A DNA stretch of 64,000 bases, from the NCBI GenBank assembly GCA_934725575.1, contig CAKVCK010000018.1, forward strand, positions 1 through 64,000, given 5' to 3'. Numbering within the stretch: position 1 is the stretch's first letter; each line of letters begins with the position of its first letter. The notes below the pieces were generated by a model. It was given only the letters and a program-made list of their open reading frames with translations. It was not told the DNA's origin and did not search any database. Shown here in pieces: positions 43,249 to 52,858 of the stretch. The translations under genes were made by a program, and so were the position numbers. The stretch comes from an uncultured Bacteroidales bacterium (lineage in GTDB: Bacteria; Bacteroidota; Bacteroidia; Bacteroidales; UBA932).

Positions 43249-45069
43249 ATGATTATGAGACACAACAATAAGTTGATTTTAGCGTTATCGCTTTCCGTCG
43301 CCATGGCCTCCGGATGTGTGGATTTGGACACGGTGTCGAAAAGCTCGATGATGTCGAACAATATGTGGACGACCGAGGCGCTTGTGGACGCCGGCGTGGC
43401 CGGAATCTACAAGGTTTTCTACCCGGAGTCCTCGAAGTGGTACCCGAACGCTGAGACAAATGTCAGCCATCTCCGCCCGGAGGTCTGCGGATTCACCTCG
43501 ATAGAGATGGCTCACAGTTTCTTCTTGAACAGCCCTACATATTCCGCCGGGGATTCCTATCTCAGCAATGAGTGGAAAGCCCTTTACACCGGTGTGTCCA
43601 GATGCAACGACGCTCTCTACAATCTTCCGTCAGCGTCCGTCTCGGAGGCCAAGAAGGCAAGGTTGACCGCTGAGTGTAAGTTTATGAGGGCTTGGTTTTA
43701 CACGAGATTGAATATGCTGTTCAACGGAGTCCCTGTCTATCTGACTCCGGTCACCGCGACTGAGTGCACCAAAGGGCAATCTACTCCAGAGGAGGTCTGG
43801 GAAGTGGTCATGCAGGATCTGGCCGATTGCCTATCGGAACCGGAGTTTCCGGACAACACTCTGAAGATCAACTATGGCAGACCGTCCAAGGGTGCCGCTT
43901 ACGCGCTTCGCGGAATGGTTTACGTTTGGCTGCGGCAGTATGACAAGGCCATTCCGGATTTCGAGGAGGTCGGCAAGTGTGGCTACGGTCTTTGGGAGGG
44001 GAAATATATTGATTTCTTCAAGGAGGAGAATGAGAAGGACAAGGAGATGATACTTCCGGTCCAGTATATTCCTGAAACAGGATACGCGGACTCGCAGACC
44101 CAGCAGGTGTTCGGTAACCGTTCGACTCTCCAGAGCGTCAATTTCATCATCCCGTCATCAGAGTTCGTGGACTCGTACCAGAACGCGGACGGTTCGGAAT
44201 TCTCCTGGTCTCAGATATTCCCTGACTGGGACAAGCTCACGCCGGTCCAGAGAGAGGTTTTCTTTGTCCGTGACGGAATGAACTCCAATTCTTCAGTGGG
44301 ATTCCAGAACCAGAAGAACACCATAGTGTCCAGAGTGTCGAAGACAGTTTGGGACAATTATTATCTGGACAACGGCAACCAGGCCCGTCTCACCAAGGCT
44401 TACACCGGCCGTGACCCAAGGTTGATGCAGACCATATTCACTCCGTCCAGCTCCACGATGACTTATGCGAGCACAGGAGGGAAACAGTCTTTGAAGACAT
44501 TCCTCTGGCCATACATAAACGCCGGGAACGGTGACAGCGCCGGTGATCTTTGGTCTGATCAGAGGCAATGCTTCTGCTATATGTACAGGAAATTCGTCGT
44601 GACGGACAGAAACGATCTCACACGTGACCGGATGGGGATGGATTGGCCTTTGATCCGCTACACGGATGTTTGGCTGCTTTATGCCGAGGCTCTCAATGAG
44701 GTAGGCCGCACGGCTGACGCGGTAGCCGCGGTGAACAAGATCCGTCAGAGGGCCGGAATGCCGTCGCTGACAAACGGAGGCTCCGGTGTGAACGGGGTCA
44801 CCGGAAAGGAGGATATGCGCAGGCGTATTCAGTACGAGCGCAGGGTCGAGTTGTGCGGCGAAGGTGTCAACTACTTCGACGAGGTCCGTTGGGGAACCTT
44901 GAAAGAGATGAAATTCAAAGGAAAGGACAGCTACGATTTCACCTGTATGTGGGGAACCAGGGCCAAATGGATCATGTATTACAGAAATAATATGTGGCCT
45001 TGGGCTGTCCCGATGTCTGAAGTCCAGCGTAATCCGAATCTCACTCCGACCGAAGGATGGAACTATTAG
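43249..45069 (+). CDS. SusD/RagB family lipoprotein of the uronate locus
   Basis: 606 residues, longer than the SusD at 21182. The lipobox is LSLSVAMASGCVDLDT. The N-terminal SusD part has LVDAGVAGIYKVFYPE and ARLTAECKFMRAWFYTRLNM with TPR-like helices. The C-terminal part has RYTDVWLLYAEALNEVGRTA, RQRAGMP, then RIQYERRVELCGEGVNYFDE and WPWAVPMSE. It starts at 43249 or six bases later. Its end overlaps the first lyase gene by 13 bp, so the two are translationally coupled. Role: captures the polysaccharide at the cell surface for SusC. Confidence 0.95.
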   Translation: MIMRHNNKLILALSLSVAMASGCVDLDTVSKSSMMSNNMWTTEALVDAGVAGIYKVFYPESSKWYPNAETNVSHLRPEVCGFTSIEMAHSFFLNSPTYSAGDSYLSNEWKALYTGVSRCNDALYNLPSASVSEAKKARLTAECKFMRAWFYTRLNMLFNGVPVYLTPVTATECTKGQSTPEEVWEVVMQDLADCLSEPEFPDNTLKINYGRPSKGAAYALRGMVYVWLRQYDKAIPDFEEVGKCGYGLWEGKYIDFFKEENEKDKEMILPVQYIPETGYADSQTQQVFGNRSTLQSVNFIIPSSEFVDSYQNADGSEFSWSQIFPDWDKLTPVQREVFFVRDGMNSNSSVGFQNQKNTIVSRVSKTVWDNYYLDNGNQARLTKAYTGRDPRLMQTIFTPSSSTMTYASTGGKQSLKTFLWPYINAGNGDSAGDLWSDQRQCFCYMYRKFVVTDRNDLTRDRMGMDWPLIRYTDVWLLYAEALNEVGRTADAVAAVNKIRQRAGMPSLTNGGSGVNGVTGKEDMRRRIQYERRVELCGEGVNYFDEVRWGTLKEMKFKGKDSYDFTCMWGTRAKWIMYYRNNMWPWAVPMSEVQRNPNLTPTEGWNY

Positions 45070-46832
45070 CCGGAATCATAGCCGTTGTGCTTTCAAGCAT
45101 ATTCCCGTCATTGTCGGAAGAGGCCCATCCGAGGCTTCTTCTGGCAAAGGGCGAGGAGTGCCGGATTGTCGAGGCTGTGGGTTCGTCGGACTATCTTCGG
45201 AGGGTCGATTCAGTTGTGTTCAGCCAGGCGGCCGAGGCTGTCAGGACGACACCGACAGAATATAGGATGACCGGAAGAAGGTTGTTGGATCAAAGCAGGA
45301 GAAGCCTGAAGCGTTTGTTCTCTTTGTCTTACGCCTACCGGTTCAGTGGCGGGAGGGAATATCTTTTGGCCGCTCTGTCCGAGTTGGAGTCCGTGTGTTC
45401 GTTCCCGGACTGGAACCCGTCCCATTATCTGGATGTGGCGGAAATGTGTCTGGGCGTCTCGATAGCCTATGACTGGCTCTATGACTCACTTTCTTCGGAT
45501 GTGAGGTCATTGGCTTGCGAGGCGATTGAACGGTTGGCCTTGGACACCGCTCTTGATCCTGCTTACGATAGATTCTACAATGGTGTGAGCAATTGGCTGC
45601 AGGTCTGCAACACAGGTCTGGTCTTCGGTGCGTTGGCGATCGTTGACAAGGCTCCTGACAAGGCCGAAAGGATCATCCGCAACTACTTTGATTCGATTGT
45701 CAGGACTGTTGATTCATACGATCCTGACGGAGCCTATCCTGAAGGACCTATGTACTGGTCCTACGGGACGGAGTTCAACACTCTTCTGAATTATCAGTTG
45801 GAGAAGGCTGGACTTAAACCGTACACAGGAAAGGGCGGGTTCCAGAGAACCGGGGAATATTACCTGCATTCGATGGGGCCGTCAGGGTTGTTCTTCAACT
45901 ATTCGGACGGTGGCGCAAGATGCGGGGCCAGTGTCGCGGAATTCTATTTCGCGGTGGTGAACGATGACCCGAGCCTCCTGTGGAACACTTTGCGCCAACC
46001 TGTTCCGGACAGCCGTCTGCTGCCTGCCGCATTGATATTCGCAAGTGAGATTCATTCCCCGCGGGCCTGCGAGCCTGAGTCGTTGTCCTGGCTGGGGCGA
46101 GGCAGTGTGCCCGTCTATTACGCCAGAACATCGTGGGAGGATCCCGATGCCTCGTTCTTCGGAGTCAAGGGAGGACGCTCCAATCATTCCCACTCCCATC
46201 TGGACCAAGGTTCCTTTGTCTTTGACGCTTTGGGTGAAAGGTGGGTTGTGGATCTCGGCAACGAGGACTATACTCAGGTCGAGAAGGCTGGGATAGATCT
46301 TTGGAATATGAGTCAGACCAGCCAACGTTGGGACTTGATAGCCTATGACAATATGCATCACAGCACGATGACTTTCGACGGGAGGCTCCAGAATGTGGAA
46401 GGAAAGTGCGAGGTCGTCCGTGAGATCAAAAAGAGAAACCGGCGAGGGGTTCTTCTGGATTTGAGCGGATGCTACGACAATGTCGCATCCGCATGCCGGG
46501 AAATATGCCTTCGGAAAGACGGTTCCCTTGAGATCCGTGACGCTGTCGGCACGGCTGACCGTCCTGTCCGTATGGATTGGAACTTGATGACAGGCGAGGA
46601 CACCGATTGCGTTGTTATGGATTCCGGTGAAATCGCTTTACACAGGAACGGAAAGACCTTGGTCGTAAGCTTTCACGGTCCGAAAGGTCTAAAGATCGAG
46701 AGTCGTGTCGAGAAGTGCGTCCCGAAGACATCCTATGAGCGCATCCGGGCCAAACGCGCCGGATTCACTGTCTGGCTGCCCGCCGGTACTGATAATGATT
46801 TTAAGATAACACTCAAACCGATAAGGAAATGA
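45057..46832 (+). CDS. Heparinase II/III family polysaccharide lyase (non-lipidated)
   Basis: 591 residues with a cleavable-type signal (LLAGIIAVVLSSIFPSLSEE) and no lipobox, so probably periplasmic. The N-terminal alpha/alpha toroid includes SLSYAYRFSGGREYLLAALS, FPDWNPSHYLDVAEM and SNWLQVCNTG. Then come DGAYPEGPMYWSYGT (Tyr and Glu of the active site) and the heparinase II/III-like beta-sandwich with NHSHSHLDQGSF, carrying the metal- or substrate-contacting His residues. Lyases of this fold cleave 4-linked uronic acid polymers by beta-elimination and leave unsaturated uronates. PL12, PL21 or a related family is possible; I cannot choose. It is a tandem paralogue of the next gene. Confidence 0.85.
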   Translation: MELLAGIIAVVLSSIFPSLSEEAHPRLLLAKGEECRIVEAVGSSDYLRRVDSVVFSQAAEAVRTTPTEYRMTGRRLLDQSRRSLKRLFSLSYAYRFSGGREYLLAALSELESVCSFPDWNPSHYLDVAEMCLGVSIAYDWLYDSLSSDVRSLACEAIERLALDTALDPAYDRFYNGVSNWLQVCNTGLVFGALAIVDKAPDKAERIIRNYFDSIVRTVDSYDPDGAYPEGPMYWSYGTEFNTLLNYQLEKAGLKPYTGKGGFQRTGEYYLHSMGPSGLFFNYSDGGARCGASVAEFYFAVVNDDPSLLWNTLRQPVPDSRLLPAALIFASEIHSPRACEPESLSWLGRGSVPVYYARTSWEDPDASFFGVKGGRSNHSHSHLDQGSFVFDALGERWVVDLGNEDYTQVEKAGIDLWNMSQTSQRWDLIAYDNMHHSTMTFDGRLQNVEGKCEVVREIKKRNRRGVLLDLSGCYDNVASACREICLRKDGSLEIRDAVGTADRPVRMDWNLMTGEDTDCVVMDSGEIALHRNGKTLVVSFHGPKGLKIESRVEKCVPKTSYERIRAKRAGFTVWLPAGTDNDFKITLKPIRK

Positions 46833-48646
46833 AACTAAGGAATATTATGTTGTCCGTCACCGCCGCGGTCATGCTCGTCGGCTGTGGCAAGGATGTGGGG
46901 AATGACCCTGATCCGACTCCATCAAAATCAGGACATCCCGTGCTGCTGATCAGTAGCGGGGACGAGGCCTTGATCGAGAGGATGGTGGATTCCAACGCCA
47001 AGATGAAACTTGTCCAACGCAAGGTTTACGCGCAGGCCAACGCCGCGGTCAAATCAGGCCCCTCGTCATATATGCTGAACGGAAAACGTCTTTTGGACGT
47101 GAGCCGGAAATCCCTCCAGAACCTGTTCTCCCTTTCCTATGCCTACAGGATGTCCAAAGGGGAACAGTATCTGAAAGCCGCTGTCGCTGAGCTTGACGCA
47201 GTGTGCGCTTTCCCGGACTGGCACCCGTCCCATTATCTTGATGTGGCGGAGTTGTGTATGGGAGTCGCCATAGCCTATGACTGGCTTTACGACTGGCTGC
47301 CGGCGGACACACGTGCCGCCGCTGAAAAGGCGATCGAGGAATATGCCCTGAAGACAGGGCTGAACACCAACTTCAGCAAGAGTTTCCTGAACAGTTCCGG
47401 GAACTGGAACCAGGTCTGTTCAGCCGGACTTTTCTATGGCGCCATGGCGATAAAGGACAAGTCTCCTGAACTCTCACGCAGGGTGCTGGAGATGTGCCGC
47501 TCGTCAATCAGGGCTGCCGTGGACGCTTACGGCCCTGACGGAGCATACGCCGAAGGACCGGGCTATTGGTCATACGGAACAGATTTCAACATCATGCTCG
47601 CTTACGCCGACAAGAAGATGGGCGGAACTCCTTACATCTCGGAAGGTTTCCGTAAGACTCCGTACTATTTTCTGCATTCAGTGGCTCCGTCCGGAAGAAA
47701 GTACAATTATTCGGATTGTGATGACAGCGTGAACCTTGATATCGCGCAATTCTATTTCTCCGGTTTGACAGGGGACAATTCCCTTCTTTGGTGGGACTGG
47801 AAAAAGATAGGCGAGAATATGTCCGACAACCGTCTCCTGCCTGCTGTCCTGGTGTTCGCCAAGGATCTGAGTCTGGAGAATGTGAAGGTCCCGGCGGACA
47901 GGTATTGGACGGGAGGCGGCAAGACTCCGGTCTATTTCACGCGCACGTCCTGGAATGGCGCTGACGCATCGTATATGGGCATAAAAGGAGGCCGTGCCCA
48001 GGATTCGCATTCGCACATGGATGCCGGCTCGTTCATATTCGAGGCTGATGGTGTCCGTTGGGGGATAGACTACGGCAACGAGAATTACACGAATGTCGAG
48101 AATGCGGGAGTCTCCCTTTGGGACATGACGCAAGGATCCGCGCGATGGAATCTGCTTGCCTACAACAACAAACAGCACAACACCATCACATTGGGAGGAA
48201 AGAATATGCTGGTCTCCGGTTTCGCCGGCATCTCCGGCCTGATTGACGGAGACGGGGAGAACGGCGCCACCTTTGATCTTACCCGATGCTATGATGGAGT
48301 CTCCAAGGTCACCCGCACCGCGACTTTGGCTGATGACGGAACGATGACGACTGTTGACAGGATTGTGGCGTATGAGGAGACCGATTACCGCTGGACGATG
48401 ATCTCCGACATCAACACCACATCAGAGATCCAGTCCGCCAGTTCCGTGCTTCTGTCCCGCAATGGAAAAAGACTTCTTCTGACTGTCTCGGTTGAGCCTT
48501 CCGGCATAACGGTCAGTCCCGCGTCAGCGTCATTCGCGGCCTCCAACTCCTACGAAAGCGTGAAAGGCTTGCGCACAACATTCAATGCCTCGGTTCCGTC
48601 CGGCTCCGAGACGAAATTCACAGTGACATTAAAACCAGTAAAATAA
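46829..48646 (+). CDS. Heparinase II/III family polysaccharide lyase (lipoprotein)
   Basis: 605 residues, with lipobox VTAAVMLVGCGKDV and therefore membrane-anchored, perhaps at the surface. It shares blocks with the preceding enzyme: LFSLSYAYRMSKGEQYLKAA, FPDWHPSHYLDVAELCMGVA, SGNWNQVCSAG, DGAYAEGPGYWSYGTDF and AQDSHSHMDAGSF. The gene overlaps its neighbour by 4 bp (ATGA junction). The pair looks like a duplication that put one enzyme outside and one in the periplasm. The substrate is presumably the same uronate polymer or its fragments. Confidence 0.85.
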   Translation: MKLRNIMLSVTAAVMLVGCGKDVGNDPDPTPSKSGHPVLLISSGDEALIERMVDSNAKMKLVQRKVYAQANAAVKSGPSSYMLNGKRLLDVSRKSLQNLFSLSYAYRMSKGEQYLKAAVAELDAVCAFPDWHPSHYLDVAELCMGVAIAYDWLYDWLPADTRAAAEKAIEEYALKTGLNTNFSKSFLNSSGNWNQVCSAGLFYGAMAIKDKSPELSRRVLEMCRSSIRAAVDAYGPDGAYAEGPGYWSYGTDFNIMLAYADKKMGGTPYISEGFRKTPYYFLHSVAPSGRKYNYSDCDDSVNLDIAQFYFSGLTGDNSLLWWDWKKIGENMSDNRLLPAVLVFAKDLSLENVKVPADRYWTGGGKTPVYFTRTSWNGADASYMGIKGGRAQDSHSHMDAGSFIFEADGVRWGIDYGNENYTNVENAGVSLWDMTQGSARWNLLAYNNKQHNTITLGGKNMLVSGFAGISGLIDGDGENGATFDLTRCYDGVSKVTRTATLADDGTMTTVDRIVAYEETDYRWTMISDINTTSEIQSASSVLLSRNGKRLLLTVSVEPSGITVSPASASFAASNSYESVKGLRTTFNASVPSGSETKFTVTLKPVK

Positions 48647-49999
48647 ATGAAAGGATATTTTAAGACAACAGCCATTGTCTGCTCGCTTGCGGTGGCTATG
48701 GCATCGTGCGGCGGCTCCGAAGATATTCCGGTATCTTCAATTCAGATCAACAGCACGGATTTGACCCTCACGATAGGTGACACCTACCAGCTTACTGCTC
48801 AGGTTGAGCCGGAGAACGCCACAGACAAGGATTATGTCTGTCTGAGCAACAATTACGCTGTGGCCTCCGTGACGGATGACGGATTGGTTACAGCCCTGAC
48901 CGAAGGTGTCGCCATCATAACAGTATCCACCCTCAAGGGAGGCGCTTACCAGAACTGTAAGGTGACGGTTCTGACTCCGGGAGTCAATCTCAGCGAGGAC
49001 GGAACGGCCAACTGCTACATCGTCCAGGAACCTGGGCTCTACAAATTCAAACCTACCAAGGGCAACTCCAGCCAGGTCATCGTCCCGGCGTCCGTGGAGG
49101 TCCTTTGGGAAACATTCGGTACAGATGTGGCTCCAGAGGCCGGTGCCTTGGTAAGGGATGTGAAATACGATGGCGGCCTGATCTATTTCTCGATTCCGGA
49201 CGATCTTGTTCCTGGCAACGCTGTGATCGCCGCGAAGAACGAGACCGGAAAGATACTGTGGAGCTGGCACATCTGGCTGGTGGATGAGATCAAAGAGATC
49301 ACTTACGCCAACAACGCCGGAATCATGATGGACAGGAATCTTGGAGCCACCTCCGCGGATCCTGGCGATGTCGGCTCGCTCGGTCTTATCTACCAGTGGG
49401 GACGCAAGGACCCGTTCCCGGGAGCATCGTCCATCAAACAGAACAATTCTCGAGCTCTCACGACTCCGGCCGCTCCTGAAAGGGTTGTGATGACCCCGGA
49501 GACCGGCACGATCGAGTACACTGTCGCGAATCCTCGTGTCTTCCTTTCCTATGACAAGAACAAGAGCGGGCAGGCTATGGACTGGCTCTGCAACGAAAGC
49601 TCGAAGGCAACGGAGAACACACGCTGGGGCGTCGAGAAGACAATGTACGATCCTTGTCCTGTCGGATGGAAAGTCCCGAGAGCCACTTCCATAGGAATCT
49701 GGAAAGTAGCCGGGATCCCTCACGCCGTCGCCACTCCTGGTGTCGATAAGGACAATTGCGGAATAACTCTCGGAGATCCATACTGCAGCCCGGAGACTTG
49801 GTATCCAGCCGCCGGCCATACCGGGAACGGGAACGTCAATTCCGGAAACGAGGGACACTATTGGTCTTGCTCCACCACGGACATGGGAGGCAAGTCATTC
49901 TCCGCCGGTCTCTTCCGCTTCACCCTCACTGACAGGATATTCTCCGCTGACAACGCTTACAAATATTTCGGAAAGTCAGTCCGCTGCCAGAAACAGTAG
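48647..49999 (+). CDS. Big2-domain surface lipoprotein with FISUMP-like C-terminus
   Basis: 450 residues, lipobox SLAVAMASCGGSED. A Big2 (bacterial Ig-like 2) domain spans about 25-105 (SIQINSTDLTLTIGDTYQLT; VTDDGLVTALTEGVAIITVS). The rest, about 120-450, resembles the Fibrobacter succinogenes major paralogous (FISUMP) fold, with IMMDRNLGAT, YQWGRKDPFPG, YDPCPVGWKVPRA, GHYWSCS and the final SVRCQKQ. There are no enzymatic motifs. Its position after the lyases in a SusCD locus is that of a surface glycan-binding protein (SusE/F or SGBP type). It starts directly after the preceding stop. Confidence 0.8.
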   Translation: MKGYFKTTAIVCSLAVAMASCGGSEDIPVSSIQINSTDLTLTIGDTYQLTAQVEPENATDKDYVCLSNNYAVASVTDDGLVTALTEGVAIITVSTLKGGAYQNCKVTVLTPGVNLSEDGTANCYIVQEPGLYKFKPTKGNSSQVIVPASVEVLWETFGTDVAPEAGALVRDVKYDGGLIYFSIPDDLVPGNAVIAAKNETGKILWSWHIWLVDEIKEITYANNAGIMMDRNLGATSADPGDVGSLGLIYQWGRKDPFPGASSIKQNNSRALTTPAAPERVVMTPETGTIEYTVANPRVFLSYDKNKSGQAMDWLCNESSKATENTRWGVEKTMYDPCPVGWKVPRATSIGIWKVAGIPHAVATPGVDKDNCGITLGDPYCSPETWYPAAGHTGNGNVNSGNEGHYWSCSTTDMGGKSFSAGLFRFTLTDRIFSADNAYKYFGKSVRCQKQ

Positions 50000-50002
50000 T
50001 CT

Positions 50003-51181
50003 ATGAATATCAGGAATACATTGATGGTCGCCGCTTCGGTGGCGACCTTGGCGGGATGCGCGGAGTCTGTGGACAAGTTGGCCGACCGTGTGTTCGAGAC
50101 TGCTTCCGGGCAGGTCAGACTTATGGATGCGAGACTGCCGGACGGCGCCTGTCCCCGCTCGTTGGCTCAGGACGGAACTCCGGTTGATTCGGACATCTCG
50201 TGGTGGTGCAGCGGTTTCTATCCGGGGACATTGTGGTATGTCTATGAATATACCAATGACGACTCTGTCAAGGCTCTGGCCGTGAAGCATACCCACAGGC
50301 TCGACTCTTTGCTCGCCGGTCACACCGACCATGATCTCGGATTCCAGACAATGTGCTCATACGGCAACGCGTTCAGGATTACCGGTGATAAGATTTGGCT
50401 TTCGCACATTAAGGAGAACGCGTCCTGGCTGGCGAAAAGATATTCACCGGTCACCGGTGTCATAAAGAGCTGGGACAGTGAGAAGTGGGAATTCCCTGTC
50501 ATCATTGACAATATGATGAATCTGGAACTGCTGATGGCCGCGGACTCCGCGCGTCTCCGGGACATCGCATATTCACATGCCGTGACAACAATGAAGAATC
50601 ATTTCCGCGAGGATCACACCTGTTATCATCTTGTGAACTATTCTTTGGCGGATGGCAGTGTTCTCGGCAGGCAGACCGTTCAGGGCTGCTCTGATGACTC
50701 CGCTTGGGCGAGGGGGCAGGCGTGGGCTTTATATGGCTACACGATGATGTCCCGTGAGGCGGCCTCCGCCGGTGATCCGGAAAAGTCGGCCGCTTTCTTG
50801 GTTCAGGCTGAGAAAGTCGCGTCGATGCTGCTTTCGAGGCTTCCTGAAGACGGAATACCGTACTGGGATTTCGATTCCCCGGACATCCCGGATGATTTCC
50901 GTGATGCCTCGGCCGGCGCGGTGATGGCCTCCGCCTTCACGGAACTCAGCTCATTGACATCCGACAGGAGGCTTGGAAAGGCGTGCCGGAAAATGGCCTT
51001 GAGGCAGATCCGCGCTTTGGCTTCCGATGAGTACCTTGCGGCTGTCGGGGAGAACGGGAATTTTCTGCTGAGGCACAGCGTCGGGAACAAGCCGGGAAAC
51101 AGTGAGGTGGATGTGCCGCTGACCTATGCGGACTATTATTTTCTGGAGGCGATTCTGAGATATTTGAGATTGCCGTCCTGA
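50003..51181 (+). CDS. GH88 unsaturated glucuronyl hydrolase lipoprotein
   Basis: 392 residues; lipobox AASVATLAGCAES. GH88 (alpha/alpha six-barrel) hydrolyses the 4,5-unsaturated uronic acid left at the non-reducing end by lyases. Visible family blocks are DISWWCSGFYPGTLWYVYEY, IIDNMMNLELL with the catalytic Asp, SDDSAWARGQAWALYGY with the second Asp, YWDFDSPDIPDDFRDASA, and VPLTYADYYFLEAI. It follows the Big2 lipoprotein after 3 bp and is probably the last gene of the sigma-controlled unit. The released sugar would isomerise to 5-keto-4-deoxyuronate and enter the KDG pathway. Confidence 0.93.
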   Translation: MNIRNTLMVAASVATLAGCAESVDKLADRVFETASGQVRLMDARLPDGACPRSLAQDGTPVDSDISWWCSGFYPGTLWYVYEYTNDDSVKALAVKHTHRLDSLLAGHTDHDLGFQTMCSYGNAFRITGDKIWLSHIKENASWLAKRYSPVTGVIKSWDSEKWEFPVIIDNMMNLELLMAADSARLRDIAYSHAVTTMKNHFREDHTCYHLVNYSLADGSVLGRQTVQGCSDDSAWARGQAWALYGYTMMSREAASAGDPEKSAAFLVQAEKVASMLLSRLPEDGIPYWDFDSPDIPDDFRDASAGAVMASAFTELSSLTSDRRLGKACRKMALRQIRALASDEYLAAVGENGNFLLRHSVGNKPGNSEVDVPLTYADYYFLEAILRYLRLPS

Positions 51182-51210
51182 AAAAGGATATGAAAATCTT
51201 TTATTGTGAC

Positions 51211-51243
51211 GCGCCGCCCGTTCTTTTATGAATGTGGCGGCGC
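51211..51243. terminator. Hairpin after GH88
   Basis: A perfect GC-rich 8-bp stem, GCGCCGCC/GGCGGCGC, around a 17-nt loop. No clean T-run follows, so it may slow or end transcription only in part. Confidence 0.4.
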
Positions 51244-51272
51244 AAATCTTATGTTTCTCCCGGACAAATGCT

Positions 51273-51280
51273 TATTTTTG
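51273..51280 (+). promoter_or_regulatory. uxaC promoter -7 box
   Basis: TATTTTTG matches TAnnTTTG. The surrounding words ACAAATGCTTATTTTTGTT nearly repeat the promoter of the ABC-F gene (55044-55065). The leader is 26 nt. Confidence 0.5.
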
Positions 51281-51306
51281 TTGTGGAATATAAATATTAC
51301 GAGAAT

Positions 51307-52722
51307 ATGACTGCGTTCATCAACGAAAACTTTATGCTGTCCAACGAGACGGCGCGTCAGTTGTTCCACGGCCATGCCGAGAACCTGCCGATAATAGACT
51401 ATCACTGCCATCTTTCTCCACGGGAGATCGCCGGGAACATCCAGTTTCGTGACATCACCCAGCTTTGGCTGGTGGACGGCCACAGCGGCGACCACTACAA
51501 ATGGCGCGCGATGAGGGCGAACGGAGTGCCGGAGGAATATATCACCGGAGACAAGTCGTCTTGGGAGAAGTTCGAGAAATGGGCGGAGACGATGCCTTAC
51601 CTGATGCGTAACCCGCTCTACCACTGGTCACATCTGGAACTGAGCCGTGTTTTCGGAATAGACAAAATCCTGAAGCCGGAGACAGCCCGTGAGATCTTCG
51701 AGGAGTGCAACGCCAAGCTTGCCACGGAGGAGTTCCGGGGACAGGCACTCATTCGCAAGTTCAATGTGGAGGTAGTCTGCACGACCGATGACCCTGCGGA
51801 TGACCTCCGGTGGCACAGGCAGATCGCCGAGCATCCATTCGGCACCAAGGTGCTGCCGACCTGGAGGCCTGACAAGGTGATGGGAATCGAGGACGCGAAG
51901 TCTTTCAATGAATATCTCGGCAGACTATCCGAGGCCGCGGGGGTTGAGATACGCTCATATTCATCATTGATCGATGCTCTCCGCAAAAGACACGACTTCT
52001 TCGAGTCGATGGGCTGCCGTCTTTCAGACCACGGCCTTGACACCTTCTATTCAGAGGATTATGACGAAAGCGAGATCGAGAGAATCTTCAGTACGGCCAT
52101 TTCCGGGATGCCGGTTGGTGAATATGACGTAATGAAGTACAAGAGCGCGGTTCTGTACGACCTTGCCGTGATGGACGCCGAGTCCGGCTGGACGCAGCAG
52201 TTCCACGTAGGGCCTCTGCGCAACAACTGTACGAGGATATTCCGTAGCGTCGGTCCGGACGCTGGTTGCGATTCGATGAACGACAAGCCGGTGGCGGAGT
52301 CCGGCAACAGGTTCTTCGATGTTCTGGATATGACCGACAACCTTGCGAAGACCATCCTCTACTGCCTGAATCCTAAGGACAACGAGGTGATGACCACGAT
52401 GGCGTACAATTTCAACGACGGCTCGGTTCCCGGCAAGATGCAGTTCGGCTCCGGCTGGTGGTTCCTCGATCAGGAGAACGGAATGCGCCGGCAGATTGAC
52501 ACCTTGTCCTCCCTCGGTCTTCTCAGCCGTTTCGTCGGTATGCTGACCGACTCCCGCAGCTTTATCAGCTACCCTCGCCACGAATATTTTCGCCGCATCC
52601 TCTGCGACATCATCGGCACCGATGTCGAGGCAGGCAAGATTCCGGCCTCCGAGATCGACACCGTCGCCCGGATGGTCCGCGACATCTCCTACTTCAACGC
52701 CAAGGAATATTTCGGATTTTAG
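51307..52722 (+). CDS. uxaC: Uronate isomerase
   Basis: Interconverts D-glucuronate and D-fructuronate, or D-galacturonate and D-tagaturonate, in the cytoplasm; 471 residues, the usual size. Amidohydrolase-fold marks are IIDYHCHLSP (metal His pair), RKFNVEVVCTTDDPADDL, WTQQFHVGPLRNNCTR (catalytic His region) and LTDSRSFISYPRHEYFRRIL. The frame extends to 51232, but that would cross the promoter, so I use ATG 51307 (MTAFINENFML). It probably has its own promoter and is separable from the sigma-controlled unit upstream. A terminator follows. Confidence 0.96.
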   Translation: MTAFINENFMLSNETARQLFHGHAENLPIIDYHCHLSPREIAGNIQFRDITQLWLVDGHSGDHYKWRAMRANGVPEEYITGDKSSWEKFEKWAETMPYLMRNPLYHWSHLELSRVFGIDKILKPETAREIFEECNAKLATEEFRGQALIRKFNVEVVCTTDDPADDLRWHRQIAEHPFGTKVLPTWRPDKVMGIEDAKSFNEYLGRLSEAAGVEIRSYSSLIDALRKRHDFFESMGCRLSDHGLDTFYSEDYDESEIERIFSTAISGMPVGEYDVMKYKSAVLYDLAVMDAESGWTQQFHVGPLRNNCTRIFRSVGPDAGCDSMNDKPVAESGNRFFDVLDMTDNLAKTILYCLNPKDNEVMTTMAYNFNDGSVPGKMQFGSGWWFLDQENGMRRQIDTLSSLGLLSRFVGMLTDSRSFISYPRHEYFRRILCDIIGTDVEAGKIPASEIDTVARMVRDISYFNAKEYFGF

Positions 52723-52742
52723 CTATTTATTGACAAAAAAAT

Positions 52743-52774
52743 AACAGGACGGCCGGTCTGGTCGCCCTGTTTTT
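52743..52774 (+). terminator. Intrinsic terminator after uxaC
   Basis: Arms AACAGGACG/CGCCCTGTT (one mismatch) around an 11-nt loop are followed by TTTTT. It stands 20 bp after the stop codon. Confidence 0.7.
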
Positions 52775-52788
52775 CGATTTTTATCGGC

Positions 52789-52842
52789 CTTCGACAAGCT
52801 CAGGGTCCTATTCGTTCGGTCACTGAGCTCGTTGAAGTGACC
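52789..52842. repeat. REP-like repeat, inverted pair
   Basis: CTTCGACAAGCTCAGGG (52789-52805) and TCACTGAGCTCGTTGAAG (52820-52837) are inverted relatives of the word seen at 3300-3343. The second copy has an inner pair, GGTCACT/AGTGACC (52818-52842). The pair can fold into a stem-loop between convergent uxaC and the GH3 gene. Confidence 0.65.
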
Positions 52843-52858
52843 TCTAATCCGAAATACT

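Noticed and set aside
48737..49858. Minus-strand frame of 373 codons opposite the Big2 lipoprotein
   Set aside because: Arg/Asp/Ser-rich composition, no motif, and the plus-strand lipoprotein is well supported.
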